From Cliona cf. orientalis (taxonomy: Eukaryota; Porifera; Demospongiae; Clionaida; Clionaidae), in the NCBI GenBank assembly GCA_963930775.1, contig OZ005689.1, forward strand, positions 6,487,569 to 6,551,568: 64,000 bases of DNA, given 5' to 3'. The notes below the pieces were generated by a model, which saw only the letters and a program-made list of their open reading frames with translations, made no database searches and was not told the origin of the DNA. The first letter of the stretch is position 1. The number at the start of each line of letters is the position of its first letter. Positions 43,811-54,448 of this stretch are shown here, piece after piece. The position numbers were made by a program, and so were the translations under genes.

Positions 43811-45967
43811 CTACAAATGTAGGAACAAAAGACGAACCATGGCACGTGAAATCAACAGTGTGTGATGATGAATGCGAGAAGCTTCACAGAATGCTACTAC
43901 TATTGGCCATTCAAACGACCTAGATTGTTCAGCTACACCAAGAGAAATTGCATTCTTCTGTTCTCCTATGTCACATACAGGAAATTCAAGTTCATGCAGA
44001 CACTGCTGTAATGCTCCAATATTTTCTGGTTGATCTGTTAGTACAGCAACCTTTGAATATTGTCGTTGCCCTTCTGACGTTGCCCATTCTTCTACTTCTT
44101 TATTTATGTAGTGGCTTGCAAATTTCATTTGTTCATCTACATCTGCTCCAGGAAGAACTTGAGCAAGAACTTCTGGACCAGATATATTGTGTCCAATAAA
44201 AATTGATGGTGATTCTAAGTCTTTGAAAGTGGGTTTCAATGGGGCAGCTGAGGATCGCTGGTTATATGGCTCTAGTGATGACAAGACATTGTACAGCTCT
44301 TTTGTATAACGCATAGTAGTGGTGAGGTAACCATGATCACTAAATGATAATGTTTTGCAAAGGTCAATCCTAAATAAGCCAAATTCCTCCCAGCGTTGTT
44401 CACTATCTGTATACATTAGCTCATTTAGAGTTTGAATCACATCAAAGCAGATCCACTGGTAAAATTCAGGGTGTTGTTGGCTTGTGAGATACTTTTTGAT
44501 TAGGGAAAAATCCAAGTCAGTATTGGCTATCAATGCTTGAAATTCATCAGCAAAAATATGTGCTTGCTGCTTGTCATTTCTTGCATGGACGAAATCTTGG
44601 AGCCGTGCAAAGGAAACTATCTTTAGAGTACCTTGAAAATCAGAATTCTCGGAAAAGAAATGTTCATAGAGTTGGTCAAGAGGTGTTGGAACAAATATAA
44701 CAACCTGCTCTCCATGCTGTACACACTCCAGTGCTTTGTGCTGAATAAGAATCGTCTTACCACTGCCAGTGACTCCAGTCAAAAGCTGGCGTTTGGGTCC
44801 ATCCCAGATACTCAACTGTTCAGGATTTAGAAATACAAACTGGTTAGCAAGCACAGACAGCTTTGGATATTCAGATGTTTTAGCAATACAAGGTGTACAC
44901 ACACCACTGGCAGCGGCAGAAGCATGACGATATTTAAGTTTCTTCAGTTGTTTTTCATAAGCACGAGCCAGAAAAACTTGACTATCAATCTTTGAATGCA
45001 TATCCGCAAGAATGATACATGTTGAACAAAGTGATGCTCGCTGTCCAACCAACAGTGCAACGAGATGCAAGAGAACTTGTTCCTGATCACAGTCAAATTC
45101 TCTCCTTGGAAGGTGCGACCGCCACCAATTCTCAAAGGTACTAGCTAGATCTTTTACGCCGGATAAGTCACATTCACGAAGATCAATGTAGTCTCCACTC
45201 TGAGATCTTCCAGGAGTGGGTACACTAGGAAGAGCAACTACCTTGTAAATAGGAATATCCTTGCCTGACTTTTTTGTACCCAGCAGAGCACGAAGAAATA
45301 GCTCAGCACCATCAAGCTGTTTCTTGGCATCTTGGTAACGAGCTGGCCTGAACTTTTCAACCGCTTTTACTTCAAAGAGAATGATCCCTACATATCTATG
45401 AATAACGAGAAAATCGACCTCTCCCGAAGATTTTAAGAGTAGGTGGCATTCTTCAGACGAAACTTGCTTTGATAGAATGCTTTTTATGAAGTCACCAAAT
45501 TCAAATTTAGTTAACGTGAACATAGGTTGGGATTTCTCACGACTGAATTTCTCAAGCCCATGAAAAAGAACCAATTCAGCATTGTCACCCTTAACATCCG
45601 ATTCCTCATGTTTTGTGAGTGGCATAGCACCCGATGCATCACCAGTGGGTGCAATGTACCTCACTGGAAACGCTGGTGGAAACATAAAAGGATTTTCAAA
45701 TTCCTTCCATTTCAGACAGTGACGTGAGATATAGTCTACACAAGCCTTTTCAAAACTATGATCAACTAGGTATTCAGTAGCACCAGTTTTTAAAACTGGA
45801 AAAGCACTAGGTACTTCCAAACACTGACCTTCATCATTGTTTGGATCAGAAATAGCGGGTGTTGACGGCGGCAAATCTGACTTCTCGGCCATTTTCAAGC
45901 AATCGGCTCTAATTAATGCACCGCACAGTAACCGTGCACAGCCAGAGGATCTGGTAAGGGTTGTCAC
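43811..45967 (-). CDS. NERD-like nuclease fused to superfamily 1 helicase
   Basis: This is a single uninterrupted 718-codon frame. Residues about 130-245 look like a NERD-type PD-(D/E)XK nuclease: E131, GEVDFLVI (D185) and FEVKA (E199, K201). A Q-motif-like NPEQLSIWDGP (381-391) precedes Walker A GVTGSGKT (398-405). Walker B is IFADEFQA (471-478), a WICFD motif III follows at 505-509, and the end has SRSFEWPIVV (682-691) and SRAMVRL (707-713, motif VI). NERD-helicase proteins process DNA in bacteria and some are defence-linked; the role in animals is unclear. Starting at Met26 (45892, MAEKSD) is equally likely. A poly-A signal (minus AATAAA at 43615-43620) lies 190 bp after the stop. Lack of introns contrasts with its neighbours and suggests retroposition or horizontal origin. 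The C-terminus after motif VI is very short. Confidence 0.8.
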   Translation of the reverse strand: MTTLTRSSGCARLLCGALIRADCLKMAEKSDLPPSTPAISDPNNDEGQCLEVPSAFPVLKTGATEYLVDHSFEKACVDYISRHCLKWKEFENPFMFPPAFPVRYIAPTGDASGAMPLTKHEESDVKGDNAELVLFHGLEKFSREKSQPMFTLTKFEFGDFIKSILSKQVSSEECHLLLKSSGEVDFLVIHRYVGIILFEVKAVEKFRPARYQDAKKQLDGAELFLRALLGTKKSGKDIPIYKVVALPSVPTPGRSQSGDYIDLRECDLSGVKDLASTFENWWRSHLPRREFDCDQEQVLLHLVALLVGQRASLCSTCIILADMHSKIDSQVFLARAYEKQLKKLKYRHASAAASGVCTPCIAKTSEYPKLSVLANQFVFLNPEQLSIWDGPKRQLLTGVTGSGKTILIQHKALECVQHGEQVVIFVPTPLDQLYEHFFSENSDFQGTLKIVSFARLQDFVHARNDKQQAHIFADEFQALIANTDLDFSLIKKYLTSQQHPEFYQWICFDVIQTLNELMYTDSEQRWEEFGLFRIDLCKTLSFSDHGYLTTTMRYTKELYNVLSSLEPYNQRSSAAPLKPTFKDLESPSIFIGHNISGPEVLAQVLPGADVDEQMKFASHYINKEVEEWATSEGQRQYSKVAVLTDQPENIGALQQCLHELEFPVCDIGEQKNAISLGVAEQSRSFEWPIVVAFCEASRIHHHTLLISRAMVRLLFLHL

Positions 45968-46217
45968 CCAGCCTGAAAACCAATTACCACACCCAGTCCA
46001 CGCTATAATCTCGATCTCGACGAGCGCTGCTGAAATGTAGCGGCCAGACAGACTCCCATGCCGCAGAGCTTGAAGAGCTCGGACTCAAAGATTGCCGCAG
46101 CCACCCCCGACTTGGTTCATTCGACTCAACTACTCCATATGGTGCACTTTTTTTGATAAAATTAATCATACTACACCAGCTTCTTTGCTGTATTGTCAAC
46201 ACATGCTCAAAAGCTTA

Positions 46218-46504
46218 TGCACCTATCAATATAATGCCCCACTACCCCCCTCCCGGGCACTATAGGGGGACACAGGGGATTGACATAGAAAACCAAGCCC
46301 CAGACAGGGGCATTTGACTTGCATGTATTCGGTATTTGTCAAATCCCCTATCATTTCCCCACCCTGGAGGGGGGATAGAGTGGGGATTTGACAGACGAGG
46401 CTGGCCCCACCTTACGGGAAGTTGACGAGTTCATTAGTCAAATCCCCACCTTGCCCCTATGGTGCCCGGGAGGGGGGTAGTGGGGCATTACATTGATAGG
46501 TGCA
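46218..46504. mobile_element. Fold-back element with TTA target duplication and preserved empty site
   Basis: It begins TGCACCTATCAAT and ends ATTGATAGGTGCA, with arms of about 45 bp containing 'ccccactacccccctcccgg'. It is flanked by TTA (46215-46217, 46505-46507). The flanking DNA is duplicated at 47757-47865, where the uninterrupted 'aaagcttatgaattactg' shows the pre-insertion site. A 3-bp TTA duplication suits PIF/Harbinger-type elements. Confidence 0.85.
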
Positions 46505-46992
46505 TTATGAATTACTGTAGCTACTGCCTGCACGTCACAAGTTACTAAAATTACACACTAAGTTACTCCCTAAAAATATATAGAGAAAAACTGGACTCAG
46601 TGAGTAAATTATGTAGCTACATGTTGTAGCTATACGGCGTGTCTGCAGGTGATGTTTTAGGCAAGGCGTGTATATAGGCAATTCCAAAGGAACTAGCTTT
46701 TGGACCATGGTATCATGAGCAGTATAATATCCATGCATGCATAGCTACATGTCAACTATCGTCAAGACGGTAGCTATAATATGTTGAACACATCAAGTTG
46801 CACACAAGAAAAGTACAGCCAATAGCTTCAGACCCTGGCACTGTCATCATCGGAAGTGGAATCTATGTTATTCAGTGGTAATTAACCGGCTTATGCCTCA
46901 GTGCCTATTATGATAATACCATACAGATCAGTTTGAGAGTCTGATGCCCTAGTATAGTTTGAACGGACATGCAGATGTCAAGAACTTGTTAC

Positions 46993-46996
<4 letters not shown>

Positions 46997-47042
<46 letters not shown>
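46997..47042. repeat. (GT)n microsatellite
   Basis: A pure TG dinucleotide run of about 46 bp. Confidence 0.95.
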
Positions 47043-47044
<2 letters not shown>

Positions 47045-47756
47045 CAATATCTATGTTTATCAGTCCTTTTAGGCATGTCCACCTATAAGCTCGATCATCC
47101 AAGTTTCACTGACTGCAACCTAGTTGATGATGCATGGGTCTTACCTGAACGGGGTCTCTGTGGGGCCACATGCCGTCAGCATTCAATCTGAGCTAGACAT
47201 CCTAGTAGCTAGCTACTTTAACTTCACAATCAAGACTTAATTAGGCTGGATATGCACAACACTTCCATTTTGCCACTATGTTATTGCCACAAATACTTGT
47301 ACCACGTTTACTCAGTTAATCTAATATGTGGCCACAAACTGAAAGTGCTGCATGCTGTACAATAGCAGAAAGTATGAACTCCACATAATAGCTCTGTACA
47401 ATGCATATTGCAGCAGGAGCTTATGGATGGGGAGGGAAGGAGCATACAACATACAATGTCATAATAATAACATTATGTAGTGGTAACATCAAAAATGAAG
47501 TTGTTGTGAAATGATAGCTGCATGTGTTCTGATTGGTGCAAATAAGAATAGTCATAACAACTTGAGTTATGTTGCCACTTAATAGCTAAAAAAATCACCA
47601 TAATTATATGGAAGTTTTGAGAGGCTATAGTGGAAATATGTCACGACACTGTGCACAGGACATCCTGTAGTGTCCCACATGTAGTTCAACATTATCTATA
47701 TATCTGTGTGTAGACTAATTAATATTCATACACTGAGGCTATAAATTAGCACCAAC

Positions 47757-47865
47757 ATGGTGCACTTTTTTTGATAAAATTAATCATACTACACTTCTTT
47801 GCTGTATTGTCAACACATGCTCAAAAGCTTATGAATTACTGTAGCTACTGCCTGCAGCTGTTTAG
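47757..47865. repeat. Partial duplicate of 46138-46540 without the insertion
   Basis: 'tggtgcactttttttgataa' through 'tagctactgcctgca' repeats the DNA around the fold-back element but lacks the element itself. 'ccag' present at 46175 is also missing here. Confidence 0.8.
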
Positions 47866-50041
47866 TGACAAGACTAATGGAGTGTTCACATCCTAAGGGC
47901 ATACAATTTTTAAGAACCGACATTAAACAAAGTATCTGACAATCAAGAAATTTGACCCTGGTATGTTATGCATACTCTTTTTGTGTTTCACTGTCCGTTA
48001 TGCCTAGGGTAATTAATGGTAGGTATGGCGCCCATATGTACGCTAAATAGAAAGTTGTTCTTGTGTAAACTACAAGTAGCAGCCTATTTCCTTGGAAACC
48101 AACCTACAAAATGCAGTATTTCAATTTAACTTTCCCTCAACCAAAATGGCAAGCCTTTGTTGTAGAGCAAGGGTCTGTTCTTCTTTGTAAATAGACTAGC
48201 CTATTATATATATACTGTCATGTAATCTTGGCTACTGCTGTCTGATATATGTATGTATGTGTGCAGCGTGTGTGTGTGTGTGTGTGTGCATGTGTGTGCA
48301 TAGCTATATGCATTTGTGTGAGAGAGAGAAAGCGGAGGGGGGGGGGGAGAAGAGAAGATAAACACTGAATGAGACTAGATAATTGTTGCATGTGGTCAAC
48401 ACACAAGCTTATTGACACAATTGCATTCTCACTACCACCTGCCTGCTTACATTATAACATGGATAAAGTCTGGAGGGTGATGACCATAGGCAATGAATAT
48501 TTTGATGGGGTCTGATCCGGGTCATAGTTTTTGGTGTGCACATGTATGAAAGAGAGTGAAAAGAAAAAGATGTCCTTTCCAAAGTCAGGTAATCTGATAT
48601 AGAAACTAAAAAAGAACTGTATTAGCTAGGCTTTAAACCCCTTTTGTCACATGTCCACTTTTCAGGATCAACTGGATCCGATGGGTAGGGAGAGTTCTCA
48701 AGGGAATAAAAGAATTCTTTAACCTACCACTCCTGGTTCTCAAGGCCAGGCATCCAGCACCCCAACACACCATGTTTACAATGAATAAATAAATAACTAA
48801 ACAGGTTTGCTGGCAAGCTAGCTAGGTTAGCTAGACTTACAGTAAATAAATAGGCCTAGGATAGGTCCTCCCCTTAGAGCTGGTGACCGGAACAAAACAG
48901 GCAAAGTATCAGGCTTAGTAGCATGTTGTTCACAAATCTTTTTACACCAGAAATAGAATAAATCTAGGCCGCCATGGTTTTGACTTTTGAAGCTTCATGC
49001 TGTTGTTTGCAAGTTAAGTTATACCCTCTGGGAGGCACATCAATCTTGGGAAAAGTGTAGTACCAAGAAACCAAACACACACACACACACACACACATGC
49101 GCACACACTGGTAGCACCTTTGTAGCTGTATTGATCAAGCTATTAGAGAATGTTGGATGGAGAAAGGCAGAGATAGGCTAGTGCCATTCAGCCTGCTATG
49201 GTATTCCCAATAACTACAGTGTTACGTAACACAATAGGCCACTCACGCTTTAGTTTTCAGGAAATGAGCAGCTGAAGTTATTGTGCTAAGTTCCGTTCAA
49301 CTAGCTATAATACTGAGATCAACACTTTCACGGAATAAACACTCTTTTTTGAATTCCCACAGTAGCTACAGAGTACAGATGTGTGAGAGGACACACACTT
49401 TGCACATCATGATTGGTATTGTTCATCAAATGTGCATGTCAAATGATACAGAGGTTTGATTAACCAGTACCTTCCCATGTGGAGATCACATGCTCACAAG
49501 GAAATGATGTGTACTCAGTGCAGTTAAGGCATGTCACGATTAAAATTTTTACTGTTTTAGTCTTAATTGTAAGCTCATTCTAGAAGTAGCTAGTAGAACA
49601 TGCAGTGCTCTGTTCATGGTACTCATATGAAAGTTCAATCCAACTACTGTCTCCTTAACACTAAAGTAACCACAATCAATTAACTAATTAAGTCGGAGGT
49701 GCTTCTAAAGTAACACCCTCCAAAGGTAGAATCGAGTTTGCCAGACCAGAAGAACTATACTGTAGACTCGGATTAATAAGCACACCTCGCTAGTAAGCGC
49801 ACACTTTTTTAATAAGCGCATACTGCCTTCCTGGTATTAGCATCGTATAGCTAATAAGCACAAACCATTAAGTATGGTCTCTGTACTACCCTACTGATAT
49901 CTCCAGCAGTACGGCTTGCATACCAACAGTCTCGATCTTTGAACGTGAACAGCTTGACCATCACTGTCACCCTACCACAACCCTTTGTAACTAATATTGG
50001 TGGCATATAGCTATTATTAGTATCTCTCACAAGGAAACATG

Positions 50042-50445
50042 TATCTATTGATAAGATTGTCAAGTTCTGACCACCCTGTCCATCGTGACAACAGATGGCC
50101 ATTATCATTCCATAACAAGGGGGTGGCAGCTTTCAGGTGATGGTGATCACATGTTCACAAAGAAAAGATGTATACCAGTGCAGGTGTCTACAGATAACAC
50201 TATCAGGTTCTGACCACCCTATACATAGCTACAACAAGTGGCCACCATCATTGCCACCACACTGCAACATCTATAGGGCTGTTCCTAGCTGTTTGTAGCC
50301 ATGTTTTGGTAGCTTAGTCAACCTGTCGATAAGATTATCAAGTTCAACCACCCTATTTGTAGCTACAACAAGTGGCCACCATCATTGCCACCACACTGCT
50401 GCAGCTAGGGCTGTTCCTAATTGTTTTTGTGACCATATTTTGGTA
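50042..50445. repeat. Tandem ~150-bp repeat, two full and one partial unit
   Basis: The units share 'caagttc.gaccaccct', 'gctacaacaagtggccacc', 'atcattgccaccacactgc' and 'agggctgttccta'. The first unit (from 50042) is diverged. Confidence 0.65.
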
Positions 50446-50659
50446 GCTTATTCAATCTTTCATATATTTACAAAGAAAAAGTGTGTTTGATGTGTCTGTA
50501 GATAAAATTAACATTAATCAAGTAGTAGCTAGATAGTTCCTATATCTCTAATTAATTGGCAATGCTGGCAATGTGAAAGTTCATGCATCCTATGTGCAAC
50601 ATGGACCACTAAACTTTGATTCACCAAAAGTCAAAACTTGTGACAAGATCCCAGTCATG

Positions 50660-51190
50660 AATCCACCCTAGTAACTTTTCCTTGGCTAAGACTTTATTCA
50701 TCAAAGAGTTGCACCTGAATAATATTATGTAGGCAAATACCTAGCTTACCATTTTTTTTTCTCTCTAATGATGTTTATGCATAAGGCATGGAGTATAAAT
50801 TGCAACTAGCACAATAATTATTGCTAATAAGAGGCTCCCCTGGGACAAAACAAAGTAAACATGGCATCAAATGTGGACAAAAGTACAAGTGTAGTAAAAT
50901 TCTAAAGAGCAGCGTTCAATGACAATAGCCTCTTAAAGGCTAAAGAGGAATGAGCATGCAGACACAACCTCATGTTGCTTATATAATTATCTGAGTCATT
51001 AATTAAAGCAGTGTTTTCTGTTTGCGGAGAGCTTCCTTGTCTATTCTGTTCTCTCACTCATGGATAAAGCCACGTGTACATGCAACTCTGAGATTCAGTG
51101 CACTATCATAGTCATGTCACATGACCATTGGATGATCCAGGCAGCTAGCAGAAGTGTGTGTGTGCAAGTTGTTATAACACAGTTTATAGT
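50660..51190. repeat. Duplication III, copy 1
   Basis: From 'gtaacttttccttggctaag' to 'ttataacacagttt' it is colinear with 52035-52770. It includes 'gttgcacctgaata', 'aatgatgtttatgcataagg' and 'agcagtgttttctgt'. No coding frame is conserved between the copies. Confidence 0.75.
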
Positions 51191-51282
51191 TCAAAAGTTC
51201 AAAAGTTCTGGATCTCGTTATGTACAGACATCCTACGAGAACTTAGAAAAATTTCAACAAGTGAAAAAAAAAACCAAAGCAT

Positions 51283-51372
51283 AAAGCGAGATTCGAACCC
51301 AGTGCCACTATATACATTACACAAGAGCCCCAACCACTACATGCACCACCGCTGTTATTGTCACTGCTGCCA
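51283..51372 (-). pseudogene. tRNA-derived sequence (SINE head or tRNA pseudogene)
   Basis: On the minus strand it reads 'tagtggttggggctc' (A-box-like) and, 32 bases later, 'gggttcgaatctcgc' (B box, T-arm-like). Stems are incomplete, so it is not a working tRNA. Pol III-type internal promoters of this form head many SINEs; a tail or second copy was not found in this window. Confidence 0.5.
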
Positions 51373-52034
51373 ATCATTATTTTCCCCCTTTCACTAGAGA
51401 CTAACCCTGCTAACCATTGGCAACCCATCCCCAACTCCCCCCCCCAGCCCCTCCCATCCATACCATGTATATTATAATTATACATATGCGCATGTGATTG
51501 CCTCATAATACGCGCCAATAATCTGAGCTAACAAGCTAATTTCTTCTGCTTAAAAAGCTGGGTCTTGTCTTCTGGCTGAGATCTTCACTGAAGCCTCAAT
51601 ACTAATGTATACTAGTTTTAGGTACAACTGTCGTAACGCGGCCCGCCATGCACTGGAAATTCTACACAGAATTTGATAAACTCTGTGCTAATTTCATTCG
51701 TGATGCCAGGTTGAATCCTGAAATGAATCATCATCTCATGGAGGACATTAGCTATATTATGTGCTATACTTAATCTAAATCACTAATTATTACTCTAAGT
51801 TAATTATTACATACTGTATTTTACATGTGCACCTTAAGTGGTGGGTGAACAACAACAATAATAATAATATTAGGATTTCTGTACATAACGATTTCGAATT
51901 TTTCTGTAGTTTTATTATCAATAATATGCATGTAAGCATACTTAAGATTTCTACTTAGATTTTTATGGTGCTAGCATAGTACAGCCGACTATATATTTTA
52001 CAGTATGTTAACCTATAAACATTAAGTTTCCTCA

Positions 52035-52770
52035 TTAGTAACTTTCCCTTGGCTAAGACTTTATCAGTGCCTCCAAGCTGTTCTCCTACCTTTCAGTATA
52101 AATATTCCCATTTTTCAATATTTTGCATACGTTTTTAATATTTTTCAGTATTTTACAAAGAGGTCCATGTATGATGTATATATGTACTGAATTCCCCCCA
52201 ATTTTCAGTGAAATTTTATCAGTATTTATGGTCAGAATTCAGTAAAAATACTGATAAATCCATAATACTTGGAGGCACTGCTTTATTCATCAGAGAGTTG
52301 CACCTGAATATGTAGGCAAATACCTAGCTGCTAACAATTTTTTTTTCTCTAATGATGTTTATGCATAAGGCATGGGGTATAAATAGCAACTAGTACAATT
52401 GCTAATGAGAGGCTACTCTGGGACAAAATAAAGCCTAATATGGCATCAAATGTGACAAAAGTACTAACTAACAATCAGACAGTGTAGTTAAAATTCTAAA
52501 GAACATGCAGGGTTCAATGACAATAGCCTCTTAAAGGCTATCATGCAGACACAACCTCATGTTGCTTACATAATTATCTCTGAGTCATTAAAGCAGTGTT
52601 TTCTGTATGAGAGCTTCCTTGTCTATATTCTGTTCTCTCACTAATGGATAAAGAAACAACTCTGAGATTCACTGCAGTAGCACAGTCATGTCATTATTAT
52701 GACTATCCAGACAGCTAGCAGAACCAGTGACACTGTGTGTGCAACTGGAATTGTAACACAGTTTTCCTAT
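52035..52770. repeat. Duplication III, copy 2 (carries an inserted element)
   Basis: This is colinear with 50660-51190, interrupted by the CAGTGCCTCC element at 52065-52280. Copy 1 preserves the empty site 'aagactttattcatc'. Confidence 0.75.
52065..52280. mobile_element. CAGTGCCTCCAAG miniature element, copy 2
   Basis: It begins CAGTGCCTCCAAG and ends CTTGGAGGCACTG, flanked by an exact 6-bp duplication CTTTAT (52059-52064, 52281-52286). The corresponding unoccupied site is at about 50690. It is colinear with copy 1 at 14946-15181 but about 20 bp shorter. Confidence 0.88.
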
Positions 52771-53112
52771 ATAGACTCACCAAAGTAAAATTTTAATAGA
52801 GAGTATAGCACCTAGCTCTTTTTCTTCTGCTTCAAAATTTAATTGGATGCCTCTATACCTGACCAAACAGAGGCATCTACTGTACATATTATGTGTATAG
52901 AGCTAGCTAATTTTAGAACTATCCTATTGCTGCATGTGTACTATCAATTATAGTTATCAGCAGTTATTATGAAAGCAGACTTTAGAGTTTCATAATAAGG
53001 GAAGTATGATACATATACAGTACTACATAGAAATTATACTTATGCATACAAGAAAAAATTATGGATGTAAATTAATATGTTGATCAAGTGAATAAAACAA
53101 AAACTGCATGAT

Positions 53113-53485
53113 ATAGACGACTTAAGGCGTGAACGTTTTGCCGATTAGATGACCACCAGAAGGTGTGACCAGGCACGACTCGCACCTTTGCTGCTGCCTC
53201 AAATGTATTAGTCGTATATAGGAATAGAAATATTTTCAGTTGCTACGACACGATAAAAATCGAGCAGCACCCTAGAGCCTGAGTGCAGTAAGATCGGCCA
53301 CTAAAGTATCCATAATTGTGGCGATAGATGAATGGCAAGAGTCCTTGCTATTTTACAAGTGTTTTAGAGCATTTTCCCCCATACCCATAGTGTATTTTTG
53401 ACCACCAGTGGGCGTATGCATACGTGTGATATAGTGCGATTCACACCTTTTAATGAGATAAACATTCACGCCTCAAGTCGTCTAT
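53113..53485. mobile_element. Miniature element with ATAGACGACTT ends
   Basis: 'atagacgacttaaggcgtga' at the left and 'tcacgcctcaagtcgtctat' at the right are reverse complements apart from one or two bases over about 26 bp. Sub-terminal 'gaccaccag' occurs near both ends. A truncated relative may lie at about 3312-3375 ('ggcgtgaacgtttagcc'). Confidence 0.75.
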
Positions 53486-53534
53486 TGTAAAGGGGTACAA
53501 GGGGATATAGCTAATAATTAGATACAAAATAAAT

Positions 53535-53733
53535 ATCGTATTTCTTCTAAAAATAATTTAGCTTCGCCGAATTTTTAGAGGTTAATAAGAATATTATTAT
53601 TCAACATTCTGTCTGCGTGCGCATTCTATTCCATATAATATAATACGCATGACGACCTTTGCCGAAAATTGGAGACTATCAATTATTCGGTAAAAGGTGC
53701 CGAATAATTACGAATTTTTAGAAGAAATACGGT
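53535..53733. mobile_element. Miniature element with CGTATTTCTTCTAAAAAT ends
   Basis: CGTATTTCTTCTAAAAAT at 53537 is mirrored by ATTTTTAGAAGAAATACG ending at 53731. It is about 200 bp and AT-rich; inside, 'gccgaattttta' and 'tgccgaataatta' echo the ends. Confidence 0.78.
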
Positions 53734-54178
53734 AATCAAGTTTATAGGAATGCAGAAAACAGTTCAATGCATAGACAAAACTGTATATTAAACGAACACA
53801 AGAATATTATAGGTCCTGGAGTAAGTTAGGCCACTATTCGTAGTAAACGAGTTTCTGCTCACCCGCCCGCGTCAATATTTGGCCCCGCGTGAATTTCGCC
53901 ATTATCGATGACGTATGCCATTATTGCATGTAGCCCCGCCCACATTTCTAGAAAGAAAGCTCGTCTTTGGTGGCACTAGTCGTCATGAGCATTGTGAATC
54001 TGGCCGTTTTTAGCTTAAAAAAGAAGCGTATCTTGCTGCCATGGCAGATTTCTTCGCTATATCTACCCTCCTACTCCTACTCTGACATTTCAAGAGATGT
54101 GCATACAGCAAACGGTTAATTGGAGGGTGTGGTCGTACGGAATGAAAAGAGTAAATCCCATGTAAGATAGTCGGTTAG

Positions 54179-54411
54179 TGCGCATGCGCAGGTAAAAGCA
54201 GCGCCGAACTTGACATAGACCACACCCCTCATTGCAAACCAAGACTTCGTACTGTGATCACAGGAAGAGTGTTCATCTCCATGCAGCAGCTGATGCTGTG
54301 AAGTGTCATAATCAAATTAACATCATGCAAGAGCAGCAGCAGTCCCACCCCAGAATCACACATTACGAGGACACGTCCTACTAGCCCCGCCTATTTATGT
54401 GCGCATGCGCA
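54179..54411 (+). promoter_or_regulatory. Promoter of six-cysteine gene 4 with two NRF1-like palindromes
   Basis: TGCGCATGCGCA is found at 54179-54190 and 54400-54411, matching the spacing and context in copy 1 (21636-21896). The start codon is 37 bp after the second site. A Reeler first-exon relic lies between (54253-54330). Confidence 0.6.
54253..54330 (-). pseudogene. Relic of Reeler first exon and leader
   Basis: 'gatcacaggaagagtg', 'tcatctcca' and 'gaagtgtcataatcaaatt' match the Reeler A/B start region with more changes than at 21.7 kb. No continuing Reeler frame was found. Confidence 0.55.
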
Positions 54412-54448
54412 CGCAGTCCTCGTTAACTTTTTGGGAGGAAAAAAAAAG

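Larger units (their letters stand above)
45968..54178. other. Long intergenic stretch; duplications and miniature elements, no supported gene
   Basis: It holds a fold-back insertion (46218-46504), GT/CA microsatellites (46997-47042, about 48269-48297, about 49078-49097), a local tandem repeat (50042-50445), duplication III (50660-51190 with 52035-52770), a tRNA-like remnant (51283-51372) and two inverted-repeat elements (53113-53485, 53535-53733). Open frames here are short and overlap simple repeats. Confidence 0.6.

Noticed and set aside
48218-49181. Frames around the TG/CA microsatellites at 48.2-49.2 kb
   Set aside because: His-Thr runs reflect the dinucleotide repeats; no other coding sign was seen.
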